Positions 22,411-35,418 of a DNA stretch of 64,000 nt are shown here, piece after piece (position 1 is the stretch's first letter; every line of letters begins with the position of its first letter). The stretch covers positions 1 through 64,000 of the forward strand of contig CAJNDS010000097.1 in assembly GCA_905221605.1 (NCBI GenBank), in the 5' to 3' direction. The notes beneath the pieces are model-generated. The model made no database searches. It was not told the origin of the DNA and worked only from the letters and a program-made list of their open reading frames with translations. Source of the DNA: Symbiodinium natans. Lineage: Eukaryota; Sar; Dinophyceae; Suessiales; Symbiodiniaceae. Made by a program: the position numbers and the translations under genes.

Positions 22411-25391
22411 CGCGCGGCCCATCCACCCCCTGCAACGCTTTCCACCGCCTTGCGCGGGCACGTCCTCAAGTCCTGAAATTCCTGAAACCCCCGAGTACCG
22501 CACCCAGAGAAGCACGTGGTCGTCTTCTGGGATTTCACCTCTGCTTTCGGCTCCTGCGAAAGAAGAAAAGATAAGAAAAGTTTGACCAGGGGTCATGGAG
22601 TCATGCAGGGTTTTTCGGCAGAAAAGGGCTTGCAGTGGCTTGCAGGCTTGCTCACGTCGAGAAAGTCACAGCACGGCCTCGATGCGGCGATGCATCTTCG
22701 TCTGCAGGGCGTCGTATGTTGAGAGCAGCCATGTCATGCGTCTGTCATGCGTCTGTGGTGGCATAACAGGTCAGCTTCCCCTGGTGACAATTGGCAATTC
22801 TCTGCAGCTCTCTGCGGGTTCCCTTTTGCAGGCCGTTTTTGAATGGCCACTTCCACACTAGTTTAGTAGTGAAGTAGTGAGGCTCGGTGAAGGCCCCTGG
22901 CCCCAGGTTCGCCCATTGCGGTTGCTGATGTTGATGGCGCCAAGAATCATGTTACGCTTTGCCACCGCTGCGCTTCCCCCATGTCAGTTCGCAGGTGTAA
23001 TCGTTGCTGCAGTTTGCTCTGCATGTTGCCCGGCATGTCTTTCCTTCTCCTGTGCTGCACTTCTATTGCGGACCCTGGCTAAAATGCCGTGATCGGCTGA
23101 ACGAAGCATCTTGAGATCCAAAGCCGCCATGGCCCGCCTTGCAAGGACACGCTCCTGGACCCTTGGTGGGGACCGTGATGTTCGGAGCGCCATCCTGCGG
23201 CTGCAGGGCGCCAAAAGCGCGAGACAACAGGCGAAAAGCAGCAGAAACTTTGAGGCAGATTGGGGCAGATCTCCTCTACGTTGCGCAGGGAGTTGTCTGG
23301 GCACTTGGCATACTGGCAGCTGCCTGAGCCGACCTCAGAAAAAATGAAGTCCTGACACTGCTACCTATCCCCTTACCCTCCCCTGTGCTCCCAGCATTCC
23401 AGAAGAAGGAGCCTCAATTGGCTCAAGAAAGTGAGACCAAAGGTGCAAGATGTTCTTCGGGATGGCACCAGATATGTGTGCGGACGAAGACGTCTCAGGG
23501 CCCGAGCTGTCGCAGGTCACTTTGGCGCCAAGGGCGTAGGCGTTGCCCATCTTGCTCCAGCCCATGGCGGTGTCTGGGCGCTTGGGCGCTTTGGGCATAT
23601 GTGGGCTTTGCGGACCTCACATTACCCAAGCTTTCCAAGAACCGAAGTCCGAAGATGTCCGAAGTCCACACTCCTCGCGAGCACCAAGCCGAGCCGCCGA
23701 TGGGGGTACTCTGCCAAGGTTCCAAGGGCACGCACACCTCCACCTCCTGATGATTTGAGCACTTATGAGAGAGGTTCGATGGAGTTCCTTGCCCCTCATG
23801 TGCCTTTGGGATGCAAGGCCTCAAGGGGCCGTTGCGATGGCGAAAAGGATACAATTGATACGATGCTACAAGTTGCACACAACTTACACAATGTTCCAGA
23901 AACGCCCATCGTGCTCGCTTGGACCAGGAGTAAAAATTTGACAGCTCATTCGCACGTGCGCAATGTTGTTAGCTGTTGGCAGCTCCTTGAACTTCTTCGA
24001 GGTATCCGAGAGGCCACAAGCATCCTCACAGCTCACAGCCGGGCAAGCGCTGAGGCCTGGCACCAAGCTGTGGCAAAGTGCCATCACATTTCCAACATAT
24101 CGAGCAAACTACGGTGGATGTTTGTCGTTTGTACACAGCTCTTGCATTCAGCCGAGCGATTCTCCCTCCGTCGCGCTTTATCAGTGATCTCAGAGTTCCC
24201 ACCCAGGCGTCTCGGGAGCATACTCATCGTTCAGATGATTCAAATATGATATTCAGATGACTGGTGTGGCCACACGTGCCTCCATGACATGGCATCACCA
24301 TCTTGGCTGATGACAGAGTTGGGCTAAACGCGGTGTCAGTGGGCACTGGGTTGATTGCCCACCGGGCTCGCACAAACCCCAGTGCCTTTCGGCAAACTCT
24401 TGTAGTGGATCGCGTCGAACTCGTCTGTTCCTGGCACTTCGCCTCAGGTTGGTGGGGCGAGAGCTGCCAGGCAACCAGAAAGGACAAGCGTCTCACAAGT
24501 AACGAGCACAGTTTCAGAATTTCAAGCGGGGACTAGGCTAGAAAACTGGGCACGGCTGTGAGAACGAGCATAAGAAGCAGAAGAATGTTGACATGACTGG
24601 CGCATGAGCCACTAACAGATTCACGTCGAGGCAGGGGGGGTACTGATATAGGTGGTGGTGCTTGTCTTATGACTCGGAACGAGTCAGAACGGGCATTCAC
24701 CAAAATCAAGCAGAGTCTTGCCCGAAACCAGGCAGCGTACGAAGCATCCCACTATTCCAGGCTGACTTCTTGCTGTGGCTGTGGCTTGCGTTGCAGGTGA
24801 ACTGATCGAGCTTGTCATGGTAGGGCGCAATGTCGCCTTTCGCACATGAGTGTAAGCTCGCACATTTGCAGGGCTTCCACACAGGCTTGGCCTGCCTTGG
24901 CATCACCTATCCTACACTCATGCGCAGATGCGCAGCCTGCGTCAATCTTCATCTGCAGCACAGCGGGATCCTTCACATAGCTCGTCTCCATGCCTTTGAA
25001 GTGGCAGACTCGACAATCTACTCAATCACTCAACATTGTGATTCTATGATGCTATAATGCAAATCACTATTTAGAAGCCAACGAAGCTCCAAACCCATGC
25101 AGCCATGGCACATTGCTTGAGCTTGCTGCTCTGGTCAGGCCCAAACGAGCCAATCAGGCAGGTCATTCTCAACACTGATCGCATCTGTGCCTAGATGAGC
25201 ACAGACAGGTCGATAGATGTCGATAGAGACCAACCGCCAAACAGAAAGTACATCGAGACAGAGAAAGAGATAGGGAGAGGGAGGGCCAGCGCGAGAGAAG
25301 GAGAGAGGACAGGATGAGCTTACAAAGATGCATGGTAGACTCCTGATGTTCGTCTAAGAAAGACTTGTGAGGGGTCCAGAACGGTCAGGGT

Positions 25392-28300
25392 TTAAGGCCC
25401 GAACCATGCGAGAGACGCCCTCCGCCTCGTGCTCGGTCTGGCGCAAGCATGGCGGTCGCAGATATTGATTCGCTTCGACCACAGCACGTTGCGCACCCTT
25501 GTCACAGCCCTCCTCAAGCTTCTATAACTCCATCTATCTCCTACTCGCAGTGCAACTGAGCGCCTTCACAGTGTCCCAGTTGGTCGCCGCTGCGTCATAA
25601 CCTCAAGCTTGCAGGCATCCAATTCTGAGAAAATCTGTTGGAGACATTGCGTGTCCAATAGAACCGATGAAGGTGATGGTCATGGGGGCTGTGTCAGCAA
25701 TCACAAAGAAGCTTACTAACTTACTAAGTGACTAAGCCGGACTTCGAAGCACTTAACACATCCATGTATCAAGCCCGTACCAAGCACGTACCAAGCTTCA
25801 AGAGTCGTACTCCTCCCAGGCTTCCCTGGATGCTCAGTCGCTTCGAAATTTCCAAACGCAGCATTGAAAAACGGCGCATCCAACTGATCTCCACAATCTG
25901 TTTCGTAGCTGTCCGTATAAACGGCCCGGGCCTCCTCGACTTGAGAACGTTGCAGGTCTCCGTTTCAGCGGAGGAGCGGGGCGCACAGCACGCGCCCGGC
26001 GTGGTCCTAAATGTTGGATGCGGGATCACAGTTCGCCTCTTGCTACAGCGAACCGCTCGTTGATATGAGCCACCTTTCGTCGAAAGAGTACCCTCTTCAA
26101 ACCACCCGGCACACAATCTGGAAGCCCTAAACCCTCGAAACCCTCGAAACCCTCGAAATCAGAGGATACCCAAAGGCCAGGAGTCTCATTCTTCGGCTTG
26201 ACGATCGTGATCTTGCCATCACAGGTCCTTGCCCGAGAAGGTGAGGCAATATTCTGTAAGGCCGAGCTTGCCGTCATGAATCTGATTCCCTCACCTGGCT
26301 CCCTAAAGTCCGAGGTGCTCATAGCACCGATGCACAATTTCTGGAATCTGCCGGCACCTCGGCAGAAACTCACCACAAATGGCCAGCGATTGCGAAGCAA
26401 ATCCGCCACCAGACCCGCCACAAGTGCGATCCAAGCAGAGCTTTTGAAAGATCCGTTACAGGTCATTCCAACTGTCCAAGAATATGTTTTTGTTGTTGCA
26501 TTATCATTATTATCATCTGCTTTAACTTCTGCATTTAACATTAATTATTGTTGGTATTGGTGGGTTTTTTGTATCATGGTTGATTTTGCAAGATGGATTT
26601 AAAAATGTAAAAAATGAAGAAACAAAACAGACTGGTAAACTTGAAATAATTGTTGGATTTAGTATTTCATTAATAATGATTTTATTAATACTTGCATTAT
26701 GGTTTATGAGGTTTGTTATAAATATATATTCAATATATGTTGTATATGTTGTAGTTATTTATGTATATATTCACATCAATTCTCAGAAAGAGTGACATGC
26801 CAGATGACATAAGACGCGCGTCTGAAAAGAATTCATTGCAACGAGGAGGCTTCTTGTCGTTGTTCTCGTGGAAAGTCCAGTTCGTGTTCTTGGTCACATG
26901 AAGCCGGCAAGCATTGCGGGAAATGTAACCATGTGCCTAGACATGCTAGATCTCCCTAAGCCTAGACTTTAAACATCTGCTCAACTCAGATGCAACCAGA
27001 CTCACTATGCTTCATCGTGGCCGCCCTGAAATCACACAGAGATGTATCCAGTGTATGCAGGAAGTAAACAAGGGCAGGCTGCGGCATCCAACTTCTTCTG
27101 TAGAGACTCGAGCATGCGGGTCAAATAGGCCTCAGGAAACCACGAAATCATCGAAAGATTAAACAGCCCGGAAAATTCGAGACATGGTCAAGGGCCTATG
27201 CGCATCAGAACCTGCTGCCGACCCAGACAGGTCTGTCTACTCCAGTGAGTAGCCCGCGAAGGTGCTCCCAGAAGCTACCCCTTTCCAGATTAGCCTCAAC
27301 ATATTCGAGCGGCCCGATAGCCCTCGTGAGTGACGGGTGCGCAGTCCAGCCTATCACAAGCCTCACAAGACAACTGAGTGGCACTGATCCCACGATCTGT
27401 AGCAAAGCATGATGAAACTTGACAAAACATCCAAAACGAAAAACACAAATAACATTCCACCAGTACGCCTCATGGCTTCAACTGCACGGCTACCGGGAAG
27501 CAAACACTGCTACAATTCCGACCGCCATAGCTACGAGGTCACCATGGAAAGTCAACCACGCTGCTCAATACACAAGAAATCCTAGCCTGTGGCAGCACAA
27601 CCAATTCTTTGATTCAGATCGCTCTTCTCTAAGATGCCCAAGAACACACATCTCAGCAACGCAAAAACGAAAACAACTTGACAGGTACTCTTTTGGTACG
27701 CACCTCATCGTCATCAGCAGCACCAGCAACATCATCGTCGTTGTCTGAACTAAAGATAATCTCAGGGGGTCAGCACGACTGAACTCTCCAACCCCAACCC
27801 CCCTTTTGGACTTTTTGAATGTTGCCTAGCCCGCCTCCACCTCGCCGACTGTCCCTTCTTCCCTACTCTATTCCGCCCCCCTCTTGTTTGTGTCTTCGTG
27901 ACCTCTGCACCGCCCCCCCTCGCCCTCCCCTCTCTTTCCCCCCAGCTTCAGACCCCCCCTCCCACTTTAGGTTTTTGGGGCTTATAAGGTTTGGGGGTTT
28001 CTAGACGCGATGCCAATCGTCGCGCCTGGCAACAAGCCTCGGCCGAGGCGGGTCGCGTAGCTTCAAGATCATCAGGTGCTACTATCGACTCTCCGCATCA
28101 GAAAATGGGCATGCCGTGCCGTCCTTGCCGATTTCCACGCATTCTTCGCGCGGAATCGTCTCGTTCTGACAGGCATACTCCTGGAACGAGGGAACATGAG
28201 GACACCAAGAAACAAGCTAAAGAACGACTGCAAAACACCGAACCGATACAGATGCCAAGCATTGAAATGAGACTGGGGGGGGAAGGGATGTGCAGAGGGT

Positions 28301-28711
28301 TGTTCACCCTGAGGCCCGGGCACACTGGTTAAACTGGACGCTCTGGTTCTGCTCGTACTCCTTGCACCAGGCGTAGGCTGCGAAGTAGTCCTCGCAGACA
28401 ACACGACGAGACATGTGGGAGGTGCCTGTGTCCTCACTATCACTACCCTGAGTCCAACTCCCAGGTTATCTCTTTTGTTTTAGGGAGTTGTTGCAGACAA
28501 TCAACAGTCCAACACAGCACATGTGCACGTAACTTGCGCCAGGTCTTGCGACCCCACCTGTTCAGTATCCCTTCAGCATCCCTTTGCAGCATCCCTTTCA
28601 GCCTCCCCCCTTGTTCCGGGCCCGATCCTCGACTTCATCCTTCTGCCAGTTGTCGCCCTGAAGCAGCCTCAGAGCGTCGCGAGCAGGAGAGGTTCCGCGG
28701 GAGAGCTTCTT
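25392..28711 (-). CDS. Multi-exon gene, unknown protein (C-terminal part to stop)
   Basis: Exons in transcript order: 28603-28711, 28308-28425, 27704-27749, 27241-27396, 27038-27130, 26816-26936, 26374-26471, 26170-26253, 26074-26117, 25717-25957, 25602-25688, 25392-25512 (TAA stop). All but one junction agree in phase; the join between the exons at 26170 and 26074 does not and its borders are provisional. Acceptors are AG, often AG|G; the donor at 28603 is GC and the others GT. Fragments: SRRVVCEDYFAAYAWCKEY, an acidic DNDDDVAGAADDDE stretch, RLVIGWTAHPSLTRAIGP, MLESLQKKLDAAACP, and a basic tail RRAVTRVRNVLWSKR. One hydrophobic segment (WIALVAGLVADLL). No known domain recognised; function unknown. 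More exons may lie upstream (30.8-31.1 and 34.5-34.7 kb). Confidence 0.6.
26480..26810. other. AT-rich insert inside an intron
   Basis: An abrupt AT-rich island between the exons at 26374-26471 and 26816-26936 of the minus-strand gene. On the plus strand it contains a hydrophobic open frame (26580-26795, with IIVGFSISLIMILLILALWF) whose codons are AT-rich, unlike the neighbourhood. No terminal repeats or target duplication were seen. Confidence 0.5.
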
Positions 28712-28759
28712 CTATTTCAAGCAGGACTCGCCAGGACTCTGCCAGGATTCTGCCAGTAG

Positions 28760-30150
28760 TCAAAAAATGATATGCTAAAAATCAATGCGTTAACAAAATA
28801 TTTGTAATATAGCTATATTCTGGGATACTCAAACGATATATTCACATAAGAGCATAAGAGTGTGTTATTACAATTTGAAAAGACATGCAAGAATACAAGA
28901 GCATGATCATATAAGAATATGTCAATAGAACAACCAAAAAACACATTATTATAATGATGTAAGAATACATGAACATGAAAGCGTATTCATATTGAAAATA
29001 TGAGAACAAAATAATGCAACGGCATAAGAATATCAGGGTATAAGGATATTAGAAAATAAGAATGTAAGAATAGACCATAACGAATGTAAGACTACCAACA
29101 CAAGAAAATCAGAACATAATTGCATTTACAAAAACTTACACAAATACAACAATATGTGAATATCAAAATGTCAGAATATAAGAGTATACGAATATATTCA
29201 TGTAAGAATATAGGAATACAAGAATAAAAATGTGATGCTATAGGAATATAAGAAGAAAAGGATACAATCATATAAAACTGTACGGGTATAAGAATTTTGG
29301 GATGTAGAAATATAGGAATATGCGAATGTACAAATATACAAATACAAACATGTAAGAACATACGAACATACTAGTATAATAATCATATAGCAATACAACA
29401 ACATCATGCAATAATGTAATGAAATAAAATAGAATTACCAAACATGAAAAAATACTTTTTATGTAAACAAAAGTTATATACCGAAATAATATAACAATAT
29501 AACTAACAAACATCAAGACATCATAATGTCATAAAAAACAACCAAAACCATGATTTCATAATATCAGAATATAAAATGTACGAAAATAGAAACAGATGGA
29601 TATACTAGGATAAGAATAAAAGAAACAGTATAAACATATTGTAATATCAGAATATAGTAGTATAATTGTGTATCAATATAACTAATTATGAACACAACAA
29701 AACGGTAATAAGAATAAATGCTGCAAAAATATAATACTAGAATACTATAAGAATACAGTGAAAAAACAACAAATAATTTGCAATAATATAACAAAATAAA
29801 ATAACAAAACGGAATATAGTCATATAACGATACAACACCATGAGAATAAAACAACACTGATACAACAATATAATATTTTCAATAGGATAATGATGTTAGC
29901 AACATTAGCCTCATGATGATCGATAGCCTTATAAGACAAGGGATCCTGTTAAAGCCCCCCAAAAAAAACATTCAAAAGAACAAAACATCAAAACAACAAC
30001 CCGAAAAGTCGCCGAACAATCGAACAATCCAAGTTTTGCCTTTTTTTCAGAAAATCAAAGCAACATCGATTGGGTCAAGGGGTCCAAGAAAAATCACCAG
30101 ACAACCAAAAAAACGTCGCCGATAAATCCAATTCTCGGCTGGTCCATTTT
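28760..30150. repeat. AT-rich TATAAGAATA-type degenerate repeat in an intron
   Basis: About 1.4 kb of AT-rich DNA with the words ATAAGAATA, AGAATATAGGAATA and AACATAC repeated irregularly. Minus-strand open frames in it read Y/I/F-rich and are by-products of the composition. It lies directly upstream (in transcript sense) of the exon at 28603-28711. Confidence 0.7.
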
Positions 30151-30825
30151 CGAAAATCAAACATCGAACTGTCTGAGAAATAACAAAGAGCACCCAGTAA
30201 TGGCTGTGGCCTCATAGAAAAAAGAACAATGCGAGAACTCGTTCAGACATAAGACCTCGGACCCCTGGGACCACTGGGGCCCAGAGCCCCAGAGTTTTTC
30301 TGAGTTATTATGCGTTCTAAGAATTCTGTTTTGATCTCTCCAAAATCGAGCAAAAAGCTTTTTTGATTTCTCAAAAATCGAACAAAAAACCTTTTGATTT
30401 CCCAAAATCAGCAAAAGTTAACAAGCACTTTGAACAACTTATCGGCGAATGTTCGGCGATCTTACCGGCGATGTTTTGGCAGACTTGAAGGGACCCTGTC
30501 TAATGAGCCATCGATTATCATGATATTAGCGTGTCAATATAACAATATAGCAGGTGCATGCAGGTGCCAAGTCACATGGCCGGAGGGAAGCGTGTTTTGT
30601 CGGCAGCCTGGCAGAGGAGAGGCGAGGTGCAATGGCCTCCAAGCTCCCGAAGCAGGGGAGGGCGCACCTTGTACGCTCCCAAGCAAGTCTCATACTCCTT
30701 GGAAGCTTCTTCGATCTTTTTCACACCTCGGACGCGGAAGAGACTTGGCATCCCTTCGTGCGCTGCTTAAGAGCTTCAGTTCGATGCATGGATGCAAAAT
30801 GGGCTCACGCGGCTGTGAAAGAACC

Positions 30826-31137
30826 GTGAGCAATGATCGGCCGCGGAGCTGCTCTTGTGGGCAGTCACTAGCCGGTTCCTCATCGTGACATTGACGATCT
30901 CGAGGATGGTCGAAACTACTGCTGAATTGTTGCTGCCCTGGCCAGCATTGGCAATGGAGGTCAAGACCAAACATGTGTCGGATTCGAGACAAGCGGAACA
31001 TCGGCTGGACGCCTCTGCACCAGCACCATGCTTCAGCAGATTCGTGAGCGCTCCTGAGAACTCCGACTTGATAGAGGCGTTCAACGTAAACGTTAAGGAG
31101 CACCAGTTCATTTCGCTCTTCGGTCTCCTTCTACAGT
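30826..31137 (-). CDS. Candidate exon, possibly upstream part of the 25-28 kb gene
   Basis: Minus frame MNWCSLTFTLNASIKSEFSG then ALTNLLKHGAGAEASS and VVSTILEIVNVTMRNRL, followed by a possible CTA|GTGACT donor (phase 0, which matches the next exon at 28711). An overlapping frame (ETEERNELVLLNVYVERL) is also protein-like at the 5' end, so the exact exon is unsettled. LLKHGAGA recalls helical repeat proteins, but no repeat is established. Confidence 0.3.
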
Positions 31138-34100
31138 TCGCATCTGGCTAGAAGAAGATCCGCCTGCCGCAGCCTGGCCAGGGCGGGGGCTGCAATGTTT
31201 TCGAAAGTCAGTGGGTCCTGGGAACTTGTTTCCCTTGCATGAGGACTCCCCCACTCCTCTTTCCTCCCCTCCCACTTCCCCCCCCTTCCTCCCTCCGCCC
31301 CCCGCCCAGGGGGGCGACAGGGGCAGTGGGGGAGGCGGAGCCAACAAGAACTCCTCCCTCAAAAGCATCTGGGCACCCTCCAACCCTGAACCGACTCAGA
31401 ATGGTTTAGAGTTCTGTGCGCCTGAACTGCGGCTGGCATGGGCTCTCCAGCCAAACTCTCGATGTTCATCTCGGTTGCAGAGATGCGATAGTGTCAGTGT
31501 CTGTAGATCTGGAACATGACGAGTAACCTTGAAACCCAATCAGCTTTCGACAAGGCACACCATGAGGCGACAGCGACTTGCCGGCAGCAAACGGCAGCGC
31601 AAGTAGGGCAATGACGCCTCAGCTCGCCCGGATAGGCTTTTTTGATGTTCAGGATGGGGTTTGGTTGATCTGACAGCCCGCTGGGTTCTAAGAACTCCTT
31701 GGAGTTGGGTCTGACTCATGTTCTTGGATCCTCGCTGCCCGCACCAAACGAGTGCAGCCAAGCTTCCCTGATACAGCATTGACCTCAAGCGTGGCATGAA
31801 TGTCATGCTGAGTCATGCTAGTTTCGTCTCTGGAGTTCAACGACTTAGTTCAAGTTTGATTCCTGAGCGCACATGCGGGCAAATGGCAACTTGGTGTACA
31901 TCCTTGACTGCACTTGTCTTGTTTCTTGGTAGTCGGTTTGTTGGCTTGCTTCTTGCTTCGTTTGGGCTTCTTCCGTGGATGTAGCTCGCGGTATGTCACT
32001 CGCGAGAGCTCGCATGGGATCAAGACCACTGGGCCTTTTGGTACCCTGCAGCAGAGGGCCATGAAACTACAAGTAAATTCAGAAAAGAAATGCAAAAAGG
32101 CCTAAAACTTGGACTTGAGAAGAGGGCCATGAAAGCTCGACATGGCAGCGCGAGTCCAGCACAACGTGTTCGCAAATTTGAGTGTTTATGTTGAAAGCGC
32201 CACCAGAGAAAAACACAGATGCGACAGGTACTGCGAGCAAGATGGAACAGGCAAGGCTGCGGTGAACGATTGCCGCTTGCGCTGTTTAAGGATGTTCAGA
32301 AGTTTTACGCAGTTCGGCCTACGGTGCTACCAAAGAAACTCACCGATATGACATGTTCGAGGGGAGCCTTGCTATTCAGTTAACTTAAAATAGAACTGGT
32401 AGGGGTAGAGGACTGGGGGCCTCCCCAGGCACTTAACAATCGATGAAACCACCTGGAATGGACCCAGCAAGAAGATCCCTAAACGACAACTACAACAACT
32501 CCAAGAGAGGCTTCGTGATCAATGACATTCAATGACCAACCCCTCCCCCTTCCCCATGAATTGCTGTTGAGCCAGGGAGCTTCATTATGGCGTGCTGATG
32601 TCTGTCCTGCATACTGTCGGGCTTGTGCAAGTCCACTGCCGTGCTACGCAAGAGAACAAAGAATGAGACTGAGAACCCTATCAGGATCCCTCAAAATAGA
32701 CTACAGGGAGGGGATCTTACAGGACCCTAAGATTGCCCTGCAATCTCTACAAAGGGGCTCTAAGTTCAGAAGGGGCCCCTGATCGCTGCAAGTGCCACAG
32801 CAAGCGCGCTCCTCCCACCCCGTGTCCGCACGAGTCCGGGATGAGGCAGAGCTTGAGCCCGAAAAACCGATTGCAGCTGAAAACCTGCAACCTCCAAAGC
32901 CAAGCGACAACACAGGAACGACTTTCATCGCGAACTTGCCCAGAATTTGCCACATACACTACATCACCTCAAGTCCTCAAACCCCCCCTCCAAGTCCACA
33001 AATCTCCCCCCGAGAACCACATCATGCCCCGACTCTTTGAAGAAAACAGGTGAGGCCGCACCAGCCAATGGAAGCTGATCAAGGGATCTGCATCCTGCAG
33101 CACAGCTGTTTACCCGAGCATAGGGTTTGCGGCGGCCAGAGCCCGAAGAACCGCTCCATGCGTAATCGGAGCCAAGTCTGGAAATCCAAACTTCTTGGGC
33201 TCTACCTTCTTCTGTGATCTTCTGTGAGGCTCTGTGCCTCCTCTTCCTTGGGCTCAGCAGCAGAGGGAACCTAAGTGAAACAAAATACAAAGCAGGCAAT
33301 GAGACGTCTTAATAATCTAGGCTGCTCAAGGGCTAGAAAGGTGCAGGAGATGTCTTTTCACATGTGGTGAAACACGCAGCATGCATGGTCTCTTCGGAAC
33401 CGCAGCAACCGCTGCAGCATAAGCTATGTATTCCGAGATATTCCGAGACTCGCAGCCGGTGCCCTTCTCGGGTACTCTCGTGACGTGTTGCTTTGCATTT
33501 TCCTGGAGAACACCAGCATTCTGCAGACCTGAGAAACGGTGTCCTACGGTGACAGGAGCACACGGCAGTCCCGGGAACGCCAGTGCCCTCAGTCACGTTC
33601 CAGGCAGTGCTATCTGCATCATACGCCGCGTCCACATCGCGGCTATGCCGCTCCACACGGCAGTCACGGGGCCCGCGCGGCCTGAAACTAAGGGGCTACT
33701 TTCTCACTTTGGCACGAAGATTCAATGAAGCGACAGGCCTGCAAAGAAAGTCCTGTGAAGAACTTCGCCACAGGCTCGTTCTTCCCCCTCTTCCCTCTGC
33801 ATCACTGGGGCAACACGGCGTGCGCCGTGACTGGACCTAAGAGTCTCCGGTCTAAAGCGCTTGTGCTCCTTTGGAGCTCAAGTGGGCTAGAGATGGCAAA
33901 CGATCTGCAAGGAGCCGGTCTTATCAGGAAGCCAAACTCTCGGCATGTGGGAACTCTTAACTTTTAAAGATGTATACACGGACATCGCTTCCCGTTGAAC
34001 AAGCATCTTGCATCGGAAAAACCCTTTTGCGCGCATCCAATTTTCTGGAAGACTGCACAAAATCCTCGCAAGAACAGCTGAGCTCTGTAAATCAATGCCG

Positions 34101-34537
34101 CAAGCGCTCTTGAAGCCTTGAAGCCTTGAAGCCTCTAAACAGAAACCGTGGCTGCTGTCACTGCTCTTGCCCTATCTACATTCGGATCCTCCTCTCTTGC
34201 TACAACCGCAAATCTGGAGTCGGCGTCGTCCTTGTCACCTTGCTGCGCCCAGGTGTCCAATGTGTCCACAAGCCGCTGATGACACTACAACACGATACAA
34301 CATAGCTGAGTCCTCCCGAGTCCATGCTTCTTCTTGCTCCCGTTTGTCTCTTAAAGGCAAGCGAGGTGCGGCCACTTCCACCACATCCAGGCGCTCCTCC
34401 ACACCTCACCGCTCATAGATTCATAGATCATATCTGCTCACATGTTGCTGACTCGACTTGCCATGACCGTCTGCGAGGACATGGACTGCCGACGCACGGC
34501 TGCTTGCTGGAAGAGCTTTTGCGACGCGCAGCATCCA

Positions 34538-34681
34538 TTACAGGATGCAGACGAACTGTCCTTTGGTTGCAGTCACGGGGCGTTTCATGGCGTTCGACAG
34601 CCGCCGCTGGCCGGCATAGATATCATCCAGCCGGGCTAGGAGCAGTGCCATGTTGGATGTGCCTCCACAAAACACCAACAT
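34538..34681 (-). CDS. Candidate first exon or small ORF
   Basis: Follows CTTGCATCCAG directly with CC-ATG; reads MLVFCGGTSNMALLLARLDD then IYAGQRRLSNAMKRPV and ends in TAA. In dinoflagellates an AG just upstream of the ATG could also be a trans-splicing acceptor. A different frame continues open downstream. No family recognised. Confidence 0.3.
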   Translation of the reverse strand: MLVFCGGTSNMALLLARLDDIYAGQRRLSNAMKRPVTATKGQFVCIL

Positions 34682-35038
34682 GGCTGGATGCAAGACAAGC
34701 ATAGCTCTCAAAACGGTTGAACCGGTCCAGCATTTGGAAAGTTCACAAAAACCCAGCTTTTTATTCCTTTGATTCCCCGCCCATCCAGCCTGCACTGTTA
34801 TCCGACGACTGACTTGTCTCAGAAAAGGTTGATTTCTTGTCTTCAACCTCAAGGTCTTGCTGCAATCCGACTCGGCCCTTCTAGGGTCGAACAATGAATG
34901 TCGATGATAGCAAGTCTTTCCAGACGAGAGTAAGGCAACAGCCGGCAACATCTTTACCGTCACCTCGAGGGCTTCTCCGCAAGCTTCTCAGCAGTTTTAC
35001 TTATGAATGTATTTATGATTATATAAAGCACAATTATT

Positions 35039-35168
35039 TACACAATACAATACAATACAATACAATACAATACAATACAATACAATACAATACAATACAA
35101 TACAATACAATACAATACAATACAATACAAATACAATACAAATACAGTACCATACAATACAATATAAC
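35039..35168. repeat. (ACAAT)n pentanucleotide array
   Basis: About 20 copies of ACAAT (TACAA phase), becoming irregular after 35128 (AATACAAATACAGTACC). Confidence 0.95.
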
Positions 35169-35280
35169 ATGTTACGGCACTCCCCCGCCTTGACTTCCAG
35201 GTATGCCTCAATGCCTCGGGACATCATTGGAATGAAAGCTGAATAGACTCAGCCTGTGCAATCAAGGTGTCATCAAGTCT

Positions 35281-35308
35281 AAACCCTAAACCCTAAACCC
35301 TAAACCCT
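35281..35308 (-). repeat. Interstitial telomere-type repeat, four CCCTAAA units
   Basis: AAACCCTAAACCCTAAACCC and so on: four CCCTAAA units on the plus strand, i.e. TTTAGGG on the minus strand, about 110 bp beyond the stop of the minus-strand gene ending at 35419. Confidence 0.95.
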
Positions 35309-35418
35309 TGTGGGCACCTTTGCCACCTCCGAAGAGACGAAGCTCACCCGCGAAGCCCTGGCGCGATCCAAGGGCTTAAAAGGCTCCGGGGCCCACCTTC
35401 TACTGAAGCACACCTGGG

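Noticed and set aside
22984-23347. Protein-like frames on both strands (plus: RQIGADLLYVAQGVVWALG; minus: GACPCKAGHGGFG)
   Set aside because: Both strands and more than one frame look equally coding and no splice chain decides between them.
23411-23427. GCCTCAATTGGCTCAAG resembles the 3' end of the dinoflagellate spliced leader
   Set aside because: Only the last ten bases match; a ten-base match is expected by chance at a rate near one in ten for a window this size, and no adjoining leader sequence is present.
26580-26795. Hydrophobic 71-codon open frame as a gene
   Set aside because: Lies inside an intron of the opposite strand, lacks supported ends and may be compositional; kept only as a finding.
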